A stretch of DNA of 64,000 bases from Sphingobium amiense (GCF_003967075.1 NZ_AP018664.1:2976001-3040000); one strand, 5' to 3'; counted from the first letter of the stretch, positions 25,769 to 34,870 are shown. The notes: generated from the letters alone by a model not told the origin. A program made the numbers and translations.

Positions 25769-26128
25769 TCAGACCGTGAAGCTCTCTCCGCAGCCGCAGC
25801 TTCCCTTGGCATTGGGATTGTTGAAGACGAACCCGGCGGCGAAATCATCCTCCACCCAGTCCATCGTCGACCCGACGAGATAGAGCACCGACGCCCCGTC
25901 GATATAGAGCACGCCGCCCGGCGTCTCGATCTTCTCGTCGAATTTCGCCTCTTCGCTCACATAGTCGACCGAATAGGCAAGCCCCGAACAGCCCCGGCGC
26001 GGCGTGGACAGCTTGACGCCGATCGCGCCGTGGGGCGCCTGCCCCATCAACTCGGCAATGCGCGACTGCGCGCTTGGCGTCAGGATGACGGCGGCGGGGC
26101 GGGCGCGGGTCTTGGTCTCGGTGCTCAT
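25769..26128 (-). CDS. sufA: Iron-sulfur cluster assembly A-type carrier
   Basis: The 119-residue A-type carrier has the three conserved cysteines C47 (RRGCSGLAY), C111 and C113 (GSCGCGESF). It accepts clusters from SufBCD and delivers them to target proteins. ATG 26128 overlaps the sufT stop (TGATG). The longer frame to 26182 lies inside sufT. It is the last recognised suf gene on this strand. SufA and IscA are hard to tell apart; the operon context favours SufA. Confidence 0.92.
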   Translation of the reverse strand: MSTETKTRARPAAVILTPSAQSRIAELMGQAPHGAIGVKLSTPRRGCSGLAYSVDYVSEEAKFDEKIETPGGVLYIDGASVLYLVGSTMDWVEDDFAAGFVFNNPNAKGSCGCGESFTV

Positions 26129-26580
26129 CACAACATTCCCAGTTCGAGCTTGGCCTCGTCGCTCATCTTCTGCGGGTCCCATGGCGGGTCCCAGACGAGG
26201 TTCACCTGCGCGTCGCCCACGCCCGGCACCGCGCCGACGCGCAATTCGACCTCGCCCGGCATGGATTCGGCGACCGGGCAGTGCGGCGTCGTCAGCGTCA
26301 TGGTGACGACGGCATGGCCATCCTCCGTCACATCGACGCCGTAGATAAGGCCAAGGTCATAGATATTGACCGGAATTTCAGGGTCGTAAATTTCCTTGAG
26401 CGCGTCGATGATCCCGTCATACAGGCTCCCGCCCGGCTCGCCCGCCGGAGTCTCGGCGGGCTTCTGCGCCAGAAACCCGTCCAGATAATCGCGCTGGCGC
26501 GGAGCCTCCTCCACGCGCGCCTTGGGTGGCGCTTCCACCGCGTCCACTTCCTCGACCATGATCTTCCGCTCGTCACTCAT
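26128..26580 (-). CDS. sufT: SUF system Fe-S assembly protein (SufT/DUF59)
   Basis: The 150-residue protein has a variable acidic N-terminus and a DUF59/MIP18-type domain: IYDPEIPVNIYDLGLIYG, then TLTTPHCPVAES with the conserved cysteine, and NLVWDPPWDPQKMSDEAK. SufT proteins help Fe-S cluster maturation in SUF operons. It overlaps sufS (ATGA) and sufA (TGATG), so the three are translationally coupled. Confidence 0.9.
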   Translation of the reverse strand: MSDERKIMVEEVDAVEAPPKARVEEAPRQRDYLDGFLAQKPAETPAGEPGGSLYDGIIDALKEIYDPEIPVNIYDLGLIYGVDVTEDGHAVVTMTLTTPHCPVAESMPGEVELRVGAVPGVGDAQVNLVWDPPWDPQKMSDEAKLELGML

Positions 26581-27887
26581 CCAAAAATCTTCCTGACCCG
26601 TTCCAGTCCCGCGACCAGCGCGTCCACGTCGCTTTCGTCGCTGTAGATGCCGAAGCTCGCCCGCGCGGTCGCCTCGACGCCCAGATGCCGCATCAGCGGC
26701 TGCGCGCAGTGATGGCCGGCGCGGATCGCGACGCCGCTCTCGTCCAATATGGTGCCGACATCGTGCGGATGCACCCCCTCCACCTCGAAGGAAAGGATGC
26801 CCGCGCTGTCCTCCGGACCGAACACGCGCACGCTGTTAAGGCTTTCGAGCGCCGCCCGCGCCTTGCCGACCAGCGCGCACTCATGCGCATGGATGCGGTC
26901 GAGGCCGACGCTTTCCACATAGTCGATGGCGGCGGAAAGGCCCACGACGCCGGTGATATGCGGCGTCCCCGCCTCGAACCGCGTCGGCGCGGGCGCGTAG
27001 GTCGTCTTCTCGAACGTCACCCTGTCGATCATCGACCCCCCGCCCTGATAGGGCGGCATCGCGTCGAGCAGTTCCTTGCGCGCCCACAGCACGCCAATCC
27101 CGGTCGGGCCATAGAGCTTGTGCGCGGAAAAGACGTAGAAGTCGCAGCCCGCCGCCTGCACATCGACCGCCAGCCGCGGCACAGCCTGACATCCGTCGAT
27201 CAGGATCTTCGCGCCTTGCCGATGCGCGATCTCCGCCGCGCGCCGCACGTCGAGCACGCTGCCCAGCACGTTCGACACATGGGCCAACGCGACCAGCCTG
27301 TGTTGCGGCCGGATCATCGCCGCCATCGCGTCGAGGTCGATCTTGCCCTCGCCGGTCAGCGGCACCACGTCGATCTCAGCCCCCACGCGCTCCGCGACGA
27401 TCTGCCACGGCACGATATTGCTGTGATGCTCAAGGCAGGACAGGAGGATGCGATCCCCGGCCTTGAGCTGCGTCCCCGCCCAGCTTTGTGCGACGAGGTT
27501 GATCCCCTCCGTCGCGCCGCGCACATAGACGATCTCGCTGTCCGACGCCGCGCCGATGAAGCCCGCGACCTTCCGCCGCGCAGCCTCATAGGCCAGCGTC
27601 ATGTTCGCCGACCGCTCATAGACGCCGCGATGCACCGTCGCATAATCGGGACCATAAGCCCGCGCGATAGCGTCGATCACCGCCTGCGGCTTCTGCGCCG
27701 TCGCCGCGCTGTCGAGATAATGCCAGTCGCCCACGCCGGGGAAGTCGTGGCGGAGCCTCAACAAACCGTTCGCCCTGAGCGAAGTCGAAGGGCTCGGCTG
27801 AGCCGCAGGCGAAGCCCCTTCGCTACGCTCAGTGGAGGGCTTCGACAGGCTCAGCCCGAACGGTGAAGCTGCCCGATCCTCACTCAT
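26577..27887 (-). CDS. sufS: Cysteine desulfurase SufS with repeat-encoded N-terminal insertion
   Basis: This 436-residue group II desulfurase has the PLP lysine K257 (FSAHKLYGPTG) and the persulfide cysteine C394 (RAGHHCAQPL). It takes sulfur from cysteine and passes it to SufE (encoded at 37171) for SufBCD. The family usually has about 405–415 residues. Here residues about 8–42 (FGLSLSKPSTERSEGASP and on to SLRANG) are translated from a palindromic repeat at 27762–27866, before family-like sequence resumes at LRHDFPGV. ATG 27887 overlaps the sufD stop (ATGA). The insert is in frame and lies outside the PLP core. Confidence 0.92.
   Translation of the reverse strand: MSEDRAASPFGLSLSKPSTERSEGASPAAQPSPSTSLRANGLLRLRHDFPGVGDWHYLDSAATAQKPQAVIDAIARAYGPDYATVHRGVYERSANMTLAYEAARRKVAGFIGAASDSEIVYVRGATEGINLVAQSWAGTQLKAGDRILLSCLEHHSNIVPWQIVAERVGAEIDVVPLTGEGKIDLDAMAAMIRPQHRLVALAHVSNVLGSVLDVRRAAEIAHRQGAKILIDGCQAVPRLAVDVQAAGCDFYVFSAHKLYGPTGIGVLWARKELLDAMPPYQGGGSMIDRVTFEKTTYAPAPTRFEAGTPHITGVVGLSAAIDYVESVGLDRIHAHECALVGKARAALESLNSVRVFGPEDSAGILSFEVEGVHPHDVGTILDESGVAIRAGHHCAQPLMRHLGVEATARASFGIYSDESDVDALVAGLERVRKIFG
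27762..27866. repeat. Palindromic repeat inside the sufS coding region
   Basis: The outer arms CCGTTCGCCCTGAGC and GCTCAGCCCGAACGG are imperfect inverted copies. Inner words TCGAAGGGCTCGG, CTTCGCTACGCTCAG and GGGCTTCGACAGGCTCAG match the sphingomonad repeat seen at 1–137 and elsewhere. The whole unit of about 105 bp is a multiple of three and keeps the frame of sufS open. Confidence 0.88.
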
Positions 27888-28636
27888 ACCAAAGTCTCCA
27901 GCTTCGCGAGCGCCGCCGCTTCCAGCGCGTCCTTCACCGCCTCGTCCGCAACCCCGTCGAACACGCCCGCGACGAAGGCCTTGAGCAGCAGCGTCTTGGC
28001 GGTCGCCGGGTCCATGCCGCGCGACGCCATGTAGAACAGCGCCGCCCGGTCCAGTTCGCCCACCGTCGCGCCATGGGCGCATTTCACGTCGTCGGCGTAA
28101 ATCTCCAGTTCCGGCTTGGCGTTGGCCGTCGCCGTGCGGTCCAGCAGCATCGCCTTCACCGACTGGAAGGCGTCGGTCCGCTGCGCATCGCGCGCCACGT
28201 TGATGGAGCCGAGGTAACTGCCCGTCGCCCTCTGGCCAAGGATTGAGCGGATGGTCTGGCCGCTGGTGGCATCGGGCTGCGCGTGGCGCACCTTCGTCAC
28301 GATCTCCAGCACCTGCTCCCCGCCGCCGATGATCGCGGCATGGAGTTCGAAATGCGCCCCTCTGCCCAGCGTCACGTCGAAGGTCACGCGCCCCAGCCTG
28401 CCGCCGACATTGAGCAGATGGAAATCGCACCGCGCCCCATCCGCGACCGTAATGACATGGTCATGCACCGCCGCCACGCCGTCCGCCGCGTCCTGCAACA
28501 GATGATGCGCCGCGCTCTGACCAGCCTCCACGTCGATGTGCACAGGTGCGGGCACCGGCCATATGGTCGCCAGCGCATCGAGATCGCTATAGCGCCACGC
28601 CTCGTCTCGTCTCGTTGGAAGGGCAAGAGCGTTCAC
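27884..28636 (-). CDS. sufD: Fe-S cluster assembly protein SufD
   Basis: The 250-residue protein is a short SufD, with the right-handed beta-helix core and the C-terminal AHGATVGELDRAALFYMASRG pattern shared with SufB. It partners SufB and SufC in the SufBC2D scaffold. E. coli SufD is about 423 residues, so the N-terminal helical part is reduced, as in other alphaproteobacteria I recall. The start is a GTG overlapping the sufC stop (GTGA), and its stop overlaps the sufS ATG. Confidence 0.88.
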   Translation of the reverse strand: MNALALPTRRDEAWRYSDLDALATIWPVPAPVHIDVEAGQSAAHHLLQDAADGVAAVHDHVITVADGARCDFHLLNVGGRLGRVTFDVTLGRGAHFELHAAIIGGGEQVLEIVTKVRHAQPDATSGQTIRSILGQRATGSYLGSINVARDAQRTDAFQSVKAMLLDRTATANAKPELEIYADDVKCAHGATVGELDRAALFYMASRGMDPATAKTLLLKAFVAGVFDGVADEAVKDALEAAALAKLETLV

Positions 28637-29379
28637 GCGGCCACCACCTCGGCATAGCCCTCGCGCTCCAGTTCCAGCGCCAGTTCCGGCCCGCCCGACT
28701 TCACGATCCGCCCGCCGGCCAGCACATGCACATAGTCCGGCTTCACATAGTCGAGCAGCCGCTGATAATGGGTGATGAGCAGCACCGCCTTGTCGCTCTT
28801 GCGCATGATCGCGTTGATGCCCGCGCCCACGATCTTCAATGCGTCGATGTCGAGGCCGCTGTCCGTTTCGTCGAGGATCGCCAGCTTCGGGTCGAGGATG
28901 CCCATCTGCACCATCTCGGCCCGCTTCTTCTCGCCGCCCGAAAAGCCGACATTCACCGGGCGCTTGAGCATCTCCATATCGAGGCCCAGAAGCCCCGCCT
29001 TTTCCTTCGCGAGCCGGATGAACTCGCCGCCGTTCAGCTCCGCCTCGCCCCTTGCGCGCTTCTGGCTGTTCAGGGATTCGCGCAGGAACTGCAGGTTGGA
29101 AACGCCCGGTATCTCGACCGGATACTGGAAGCCCAGGAACAGTCCCGCCGCCGCGCGTTCATGCGGCGCCATGTCGAGCAGGTCCGCGCCCTCGAAGGTC
29201 GCGCTGCCGCCCGTCACCTCATAGCCCGGCCGCCCGCCCAGCGTATAGGCCAGCGTCGATTTGCCCGCGCCGTTCGGCCCCATGATCGCATGGACCTCGC
29301 CCGCGTCGATGCGGAGCGACAGTCCTTTCAGGATCGCCTTGCCGTCGATTTCGTTGGTCAGGTTTTCAATATCAAGCAT
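28633..29379 (-). CDS. sufC: Fe-S cluster assembly ATPase SufC
   Basis: The 248-residue ABC ATPase has Walker A GPNGAGKST (near 35–43), signature SGGEKKRAEM (near 145) and Walker B LAILDETDSGLD (near 160–171). The ETDSGLD variant is characteristic of SufC. It powers the SufBC2D scaffold. It is separated from the upstream gene by 167 nt of palindromic repeat and followed by overlapping sufD. Confidence 0.95.
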   Translation of the reverse strand: MLDIENLTNEIDGKAILKGLSLRIDAGEVHAIMGPNGAGKSTLAYTLGGRPGYEVTGGSATFEGADLLDMAPHERAAAGLFLGFQYPVEIPGVSNLQFLRESLNSQKRARGEAELNGGEFIRLAKEKAGLLGLDMEMLKRPVNVGFSGGEKKRAEMVQMGILDPKLAILDETDSGLDIDALKIVGAGINAIMRKSDKAVLLITHYQRLLDYVKPDYVHVLAGGRIVKSGGPELALELEREGYAEVVAA

Positions 29380-29410
29380 GAGCCATTCCCGGCGCTGAAT
29401 TTTTAGAATT

Positions 29411-29522
29411 CCTCCCCTGGAAGGGGAGGGGGACCACGAAGTGGTGGAGGGGTGTCGCCCTCTCGATAGCGGGACACCCCTCCGTCAGGGCTTCGCCCTG
29501 CCACCTCCCCTTCCAGGGGAGG
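29411..29522. repeat. Composite palindromic element upstream of sufC
   Basis: This element of about 112 bp is a nested inverted repeat. CCTCCCCTGGAAGGGGAGG at the left and CCTCCCCTTCCAGGGGAGG at the right enclose GGAGGGGTGTC and GACACCCCTCC arms plus small hairpins (ACCACGAAGTGGT, CAGGGCTTCGCCCTG). It fills nearly all of the gap before sufC and would fold strongly in the suf mRNA. Confidence 0.9.
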
Positions 29523-29546
29523 ATGAAAGATGCGCCGGCCATCGCT

Positions 29547-30002
29547 TTAACCCTTGTGCGCGCGCTGGAGCGTCCGCGCGGTCCAGAACGCCATGTCGCG
29601 CACGTCGCCCGGCGCGGGGAATAGCGTGTCGATATGGCGCTTGATCGGCATATAGGGCCACCAGTCCGCCCCCGGCTCGGGCGCGCCCTTTTCCAACACG
29701 CCGGTCACGAACTCCGTCACCGGACCCATACGGGCGAGGTTGGGCGCCTTCGCCTTGTGGAACGCCTTGTCGGATTTTAGCTTCTCGGCGAAGGCCGTAT
29801 CGCCCTTCTCCAGCGCGGCCCGCGCCTCGGCCTGATAGGCATCGAGATCGCCGAAATCCTTGCGCGCCCGCGCCTCCAGCTCGCCCTCTTCCAGCTCATA
29901 ATCCTCGGTCAGGATGCGGATCGCGGCAGTCCAGGACTGCCCGTTCCCCACATCCTCCGCGAAATCGGCAAGGGCATCCTGAATATCGTCTTCGTCGCTC
30001 AA
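29547..30002 (-). CDS. Hypothetical protein encoded within the suf operon
   Basis: The 151-residue protein is acidic at the N-terminus (SDEDDIQDALADFAEDVGNG), helical in the middle (YQAEARAALEKGDTAFAEKL), and has an aromatic C-terminal stretch ADWWPYMPIKRHIDTLFP. I do not recognise a family and see no cysteines, so it is unlikely to hold a cluster itself. The start is TTG at 30002, overlapping the DUF559 stop, with AAGGA 8 nt upstream. Its place between sufB and sufC suggests an accessory role or a passenger gene. Confidence 0.75.
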   Translation of the reverse strand: MSDEDDIQDALADFAEDVGNGQSWTAAIRILTEDYELEEGELEARARKDFGDLDAYQAEARAALEKGDTAFAEKLKSDKAFHKAKAPNLARMGPVTEFVTGVLEKGAPEPGADWWPYMPIKRHIDTLFPAPGDVRDMAFWTARTLQRAHKG

Positions 30003-30400
30003 AATTCTTGTCCTTGAGGTGTGATAAGCGCCTCCCCTTCAGGGGAGGGGTTGGGGTGGGGCGCTCCCCGATCGGGAAGGCTTTCGAGACGGTCGAGCAA
30101 CGCTCGCGCCACGCCGTCCAGATTTTGCATCACATCGGCGTTCGTGACGCGGAAAACATGATAGCCCAGTGCTTCCAGCTTCGCCGTGCGACGGGCGTCG
30201 GCAGAGAGATCGACGTGGCTATCCCCATCGACTTCGACGATCAGCCTTTTCTGCGGGCACAGGAAATCAGCGATGGCTTCGCCGACCGCCGCCTGCCGAC
30301 GAAACTTGAAGCCGCCCAACTGGGAGCCAGAGAGGATGCTCCATAGCCTGATTTCCGGCTCGGCCGGATTGCGGCGGTTGGCGCGGGCGTGTTCCGCCAT
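29999..30400 (-). CDS. DUF559 (Vsr-like) endonuclease-domain protein
   Basis: The core of about 133 residues has the DUF559 pattern: ANRRNPAEPEIRLWSILSGS, GGFKFRRQ, AIADFLCPQKRLIVEVDGDSH and LGYHVFRVTNADVM. This is a PD-(D/E)xK/Vsr-type nuclease fold with conserved E…D…EVDG residues. The frame continues upstream to a GTG at 30541 overlapping the sufB stop, but that extension and the last 20 residues (PHPNPSPEGEAL) are translations of palindromic repeats. ATG 30400 is therefore used as the likely core start. It lies between sufB and sufC. Cellular role unknown. Confidence 0.8.
   Translation of the reverse strand: MAEHARANRRNPAEPEIRLWSILSGSQLGGFKFRRQAAVGEAIADFLCPQKRLIVEVDGDSHVDLSADARRTAKLEALGYHVFRVTNADVMQNLDGVARALLDRLESLPDRGAPHPNPSPEGEALITPQGQEF
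30028..30063. repeat. G/C palindromic repeat, copy 1 (3' end of DUF559 gene)
   Basis: CCTCCCCTTCAGGGGAGGGG followed by TTGGGGTGGGG. Same unit and orientation as the copy at 30494–30528. Confidence 0.85.
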
Positions 30401-30424
30401 CGCATCGAGGCGCTCTACCGAAAG

Positions 30425-30462
30425 CCCCCACCCCCTGCCCCTCCCCTGAAGGGGAGGGGAGT
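30425..30462. repeat. G/C palindromic repeat, copy 2 (5' side of DUF559 gene)
   Basis: CCCCCACCCCCTGCCCCTCC followed by CCTGAAGGGGAGGGGA. It is inverted relative to copies 1 and 3. Confidence 0.85.
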
Positions 30463-30493
30463 CCAGGCGTCCGCTCGTCTCGCGACTACTTAA

Positions 30494-30528
30494 GCCCCTC
30501 CCCTTCAGGGGAGGGGTTGGGGTGGGGG
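30494..30528. repeat. G/C palindromic repeat, copy 3 (sufB end)
   Basis: CCCCTCCCCTTCAGGGGAGG followed by GGTTGGGGTGGGGG, directly after the sufB stop on the minus strand. It forms an inverted pair with copy 2. Confidence 0.85.
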
Positions 30529-30537
30529 TTGGCCTAC

Positions 30538-32018
<1,481 letters not shown>

Positions 32019-32022
<4 letters not shown>

Positions 32023-32429
32023 GCCATTTCTCTCGTCAAACTCGCGATCGTCACTCCGGCGAGCGCGGAGCGGATCGCGTTGTTCGCCACATTCATGTGC
32101 GGGCGGATGCGGCAGTCCGTTTCCAGACTGCAGTCATGCGCGCCCGTCTCTGCGCAGGCGGTCATGGCGATGGGGCCTTCCACCGCTTCCACCACGTCCG
32201 CCAGCGTGATCGCGGCGGGCGGACGGGACAGGCGCACGCCGCCGCCCGTTCCCCGGCTCGATTCGAGCAAGCCCGCCGCCGAAAGACGGCTCACCAGCTT
32301 CTGCGCGGTGGGCAGCGGGATGCCCGTTTCGGCGCTCAGCGTGGTCGCGTTCATACGGGCAGCACCGCAATGGCGCGCGGCGGCGCTCATCAGCACCACG
32401 GCATAATCGGCGAAACTCGACAGGCGCAT
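32019..32429 (-). CDS. Rrf2 family Fe-S-responsive regulator of the suf operon
   Basis: The 136-residue protein has an Rrf2 winged helix ([20 protein letters not shown]…[20 protein letters not shown]) and the cluster-binding cysteines C92, C100 and C106 ([17 protein letters not shown]), in the IscR-like arrangement. It probably holds a 2Fe-2S cluster and represses the suf operon it heads when clusters are plentiful. It overlaps sufB by 4 nt. A palindrome upstream at 32445–32467 is a likely operator. Confidence 0.93.
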
Positions 32430-32444
32430 TGCGAACCATTCTCA

Positions 32445-32467
32445 AATCGGACCGATTCGATCCGATT
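32445..32467 (-). promoter_or_regulatory. Candidate Rrf2 operator/promoter of the suf operon
   Basis: AATCGGA (32445–32451) and TCCGATT (32461–32467) form a perfect dyad. AATCGGACCGATT (32445–32457) is itself a palindrome. It lies 16 nt before the Rrf2 start in an otherwise AT-richer stretch, consistent with autoregulation. Confidence 0.6.
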
Positions 32468-32528
32468 GCGCATGTGGTCCCGCGCGCACCCAGAATCAAG
32501 CCATTTATGCCAGTCCTCGGGCCAGCCT

Positions 32529-33470
32529 TCAGGACAGCCGGTTGATGACCGCCACATCGCCCCCCAGCGACCGGCGCAGCAGCGTCAGTTGCGCGACGGC
32601 GCTCGGTTCGGTCTGCAACTGGTGCGGGGTCAGGCCGATGAAATGCTTGATTTCCCGGATGAAGTGCGACTGGTCGTAAAAGCCGCCCTCCTCGCACAAT
32701 TGCTGCCAGCTAATGCCGTCGAGCGCGATCTTCGCCGAACAGCGCAGCGCCCGGTACTTGCGCGCCAGCAGCTTGGGCGGCGCGCCATAATAGCGGTTGG
32801 TGAGCCGGGCAAGCTGGCGCGCCGACAGACCCGTCGCCTCCGCCAGCGCCTCCGGCCGGGGCGATCCGTCCCCCATCAGCCAGTCGTCCACCGCCGCCAG
32901 CAGATCCCATGTCGCCTGCCGCAGCGGCCGCATCACGGGCGCCAGCGCCGCCCAGCATATCGCCGCCATCGCGTCCGCATCCTCGCCCAGCGGCCGCAGC
33001 CGTTCCAGCAGGTCGGCGAGCACGCCGCCCTTCGCCGCGCCCATATCCGTCAGCCGGTCCGCCATCGCGTCCGCATCCCCGCCATGGAGCGAAATCCATC
33101 CGGCGGGCAGCAGCGACAGGCCCAGCACGCGCGACGGTCGATCCAGTTGGAACCGCGTCGCGCCCATGGTCGGACCGAGCAGGCAGACGGGCGGCGTCGC
33201 CGTCACCGTTCCGTCGCGGAAATGATAGTCGCCCTCGCCCTCCAGCATGAAGCGAAGCTGCGGCACGTCCGCGCGTGTCTGGTCGGCGAATGTCGGCGCG
33301 GACACCGTGAACAGGTAAAGCGACCCGACATAGGCGCGCAACGCCGCGGGCGGCGCGATATAGCGCAGCTTTACCGGCCCTTGCGCCCCGTCCACCCGAT
33401 AGGATAGCGGCCCCTTCCCATCAGGCAGCGCCAGACCGCCGCCGGTCCCATCGACGTGATGCAACCCCAT
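32529..33470 (-). CDS. AraC family transcriptional regulator
   Basis: The 313-residue protein has an N-terminal cupin-like sensor region and a C-terminal AraC double helix-turn-helix, including ALAEATGLSARQLARLTNRY and GFYDQSHFIREIKHFIGLTPHQL. ATG 33470 is preferred; the frame upstream to 33728 passes through a terminator hairpin and has no conserved sequence. GGGGTG precedes the start. It points away from pyrD and has no operon partner, so the target is unknown. Confidence 0.88.
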   Translation of the reverse strand: MGLHHVDGTGGGLALPDGKGPLSYRVDGAQGPVKLRYIAPPAALRAYVGSLYLFTVSAPTFADQTRADVPQLRFMLEGEGDYHFRDGTVTATPPVCLLGPTMGATRFQLDRPSRVLGLSLLPAGWISLHGGDADAMADRLTDMGAAKGGVLADLLERLRPLGEDADAMAAICWAALAPVMRPLRQATWDLLAAVDDWLMGDGSPRPEALAEATGLSARQLARLTNRYYGAPPKLLARKYRALRCSAKIALDGISWQQLCEEGGFYDQSHFIREIKHFIGLTPHQLQTEPSAVAQLTLLRRSLGGDVAVINRLS

Positions 33471-33563
33471 GTTTTCACCCCACTTACCCCTGTAATAGGG
33501 AAGACACATGCGATGCAAGCGGTGTGACGTCATGGCTGCACATGCTGCGCGCCGTCTCAGGGC

Positions 33564-33598
33564 AAAAAAAATGACCCGGCGGTTTGGCCGCCGGGTCA
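33564..33598 (-). terminator. Strong rho-independent terminator on the minus strand
   Basis: A perfect 11-bp stem (33572–33582 with 33588–33598) and 5-nt loop is followed on the minus strand by eight T residues (33571–33564). No protein gene on this strand ends here. The 344-nt gap 33471–33814 therefore likely contains a short transcript or an attenuated AraC leader. Confidence 0.88.
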
Positions 33599-33715
33599 GG
33601 AAAAGGTCTCTTCGGCAAAAAGCCTTGGAGCCTTCGGGTCGCAGGCGGGCCTTACGCCCGAATCGCGGGGGATTTATTGGATGGATCGGACATTTCCGGC
33701 GCCCGAACGCCGATG
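33564..33715 (-). ncRNA. Candidate small RNA or attenuator leader upstream of the AraC gene
   Basis: Reading the minus strand from about 33715 to the terminator at 33564 gives an RNA of about 150 nt with several short stems (GGCGTTCGGGCGCC; CGGGCGTAAGGCCCG; GGC…TTTTT…GCC). A TTGCCC-N18-TTGAAT pair lies just upstream (about 33752–33723). No credible ORF exists. It matches no RNA family I can name. The boundaries and the promoter are inferred; the terminator is solid. Confidence 0.35.
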
Positions 33716-33814
33716 ATGACGTTCCCATTCAATCCATTTTGCGGGTTTTTGGGCAATGTTGTTTTCCGGTGACACCGACTCGACGCCCCGGAGGCGCTAT
33801 GGCATGGGCCGGGC

Positions 33815-34870
33815 ATGTCCTACCGCCTGCTCCGCCCGCTGCTTTTCGCCCTCGATGCCGAGCGCGCGCATCATCTCTCGATCGCGGCGCTGCGCTTCCT
33901 GCCGGTTCCGGCGATGCCCGCGCCCGATCCCGCGCTGGAGACGACAGTGGCGGGCATCCGCTTCCCCAACCCCGTGGGCCTTGCCGCCGGTTATGACAAG
34001 GACGGGCGGATCGCGCACAAGATGCACGGCCTTGGCTTCGGCTTTGCCGAACTCGGCACGCTGACGCCGCTGGCGCAGCCGGGCAATCCTCAGCCGCGCC
34101 TGTTCCGCCTCGTCGAGGACCGCGCCGTCATCAACCGTTTCGGCTTCAACAATGGCGGGCAGGGCGCGGCGGCCGACCGCATCGCCCGCTACCGCAGGCC
34201 CAAGGGCAGCGGCGGCCCGGTCATCGGCATCAACATCGGCGCGAACAAGGACGCGACCGCCGCCGGGCGCGGCATCGCCGACTATGCGACGGGGGTTCAG
34301 GTCATGGCTCCGCTTGCCGATTATCTCACCGTCAACATCTCCTCCCCCAACACGCCGGGCCTGCGCGCGCTTCAGGGCCGCGCCGCGCTCGACGAGCTGC
34401 TGGGCGCGGTGATGGCGGCGCGGGGCGGCGACCCGACGCCGATCTTCCTCAAGGTCGCGCCCGACCTCGAACCCGCCGATGTGGAGGACATCGCCGCCGC
34501 CTGCCTCGACCACCGGGTCGATGCGCTGATCGTTTCCAACACCACCATCACCCGGCCCGCGCTGCGTTCGCCCCATGCCGGGGAAGCGGGCGGCCTCTCC
34601 GGCGCGCCGCTCACCGACCTGTCGCACCAGCGCCTTCGGGACTTCCGCCGCCTGCTGGGCGCGCGTCTGCCGCTGATCGGTGTGGGCGGCATCGCCACCG
34701 CAGATCACGCCTATGCCCGCATCCGCGCCGGAGCCTCCCTCGTCCAGCTCTACAGCGCCATGGTCTATGAGGGGCCATATCTCGCCCGCCGCATCAACCG
34801 CGGGCTGAAGGCGCTGCTCGCCCGCGATGGCTTCGCCAATGTCGCCGACGCCGTGGGGGCGGACGCATAG
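33815..34870 (+). CDS. pyrD: Dihydroorotate dehydrogenase (quinone), class 2
   Basis: The 351-residue membrane-associated flavoenzyme starts MSYRLLRPLLFALDAERAHH (class 2 N-terminal helix). It has NPVGLAAGYDKDGR, the FMN-site NRFGFNNGG, NISSPNTPGLR with the catalytic serine region, and IGVGGIATADHAY. It oxidises dihydroorotate to orotate with ubiquinone in pyrimidine synthesis. The start has a CTATGG box nearby and no clear Shine-Dalgarno. ggt follows after 39 nt. Confidence 0.96.
   Translation: MSYRLLRPLLFALDAERAHHLSIAALRFLPVPAMPAPDPALETTVAGIRFPNPVGLAAGYDKDGRIAHKMHGLGFGFAELGTLTPLAQPGNPQPRLFRLVEDRAVINRFGFNNGGQGAAADRIARYRRPKGSGGPVIGINIGANKDATAAGRGIADYATGVQVMAPLADYLTVNISSPNTPGLRALQGRAALDELLGAVMAARGGDPTPIFLKVAPDLEPADVEDIAAACLDHRVDALIVSNTTITRPALRSPHAGEAGGLSGAPLTDLSHQRLRDFRRLLGARLPLIGVGGIATADHAYARIRAGASLVQLYSAMVYEGPYLARRINRGLKALLARDGFANVADAVGADA

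Noticed and set aside
29411..30528. CRISPR array (regular-looking repeats in the suf region)
   Set aside because: The repeats are palindromic, unevenly spaced, in both orientations and partly coding, with no spacer pattern or cas genes.
33471..33728. N-terminal extension of the AraC frame
   Set aside because: The extension would read through a strong terminator hairpin and is rich in Arg with no conserved sequence.
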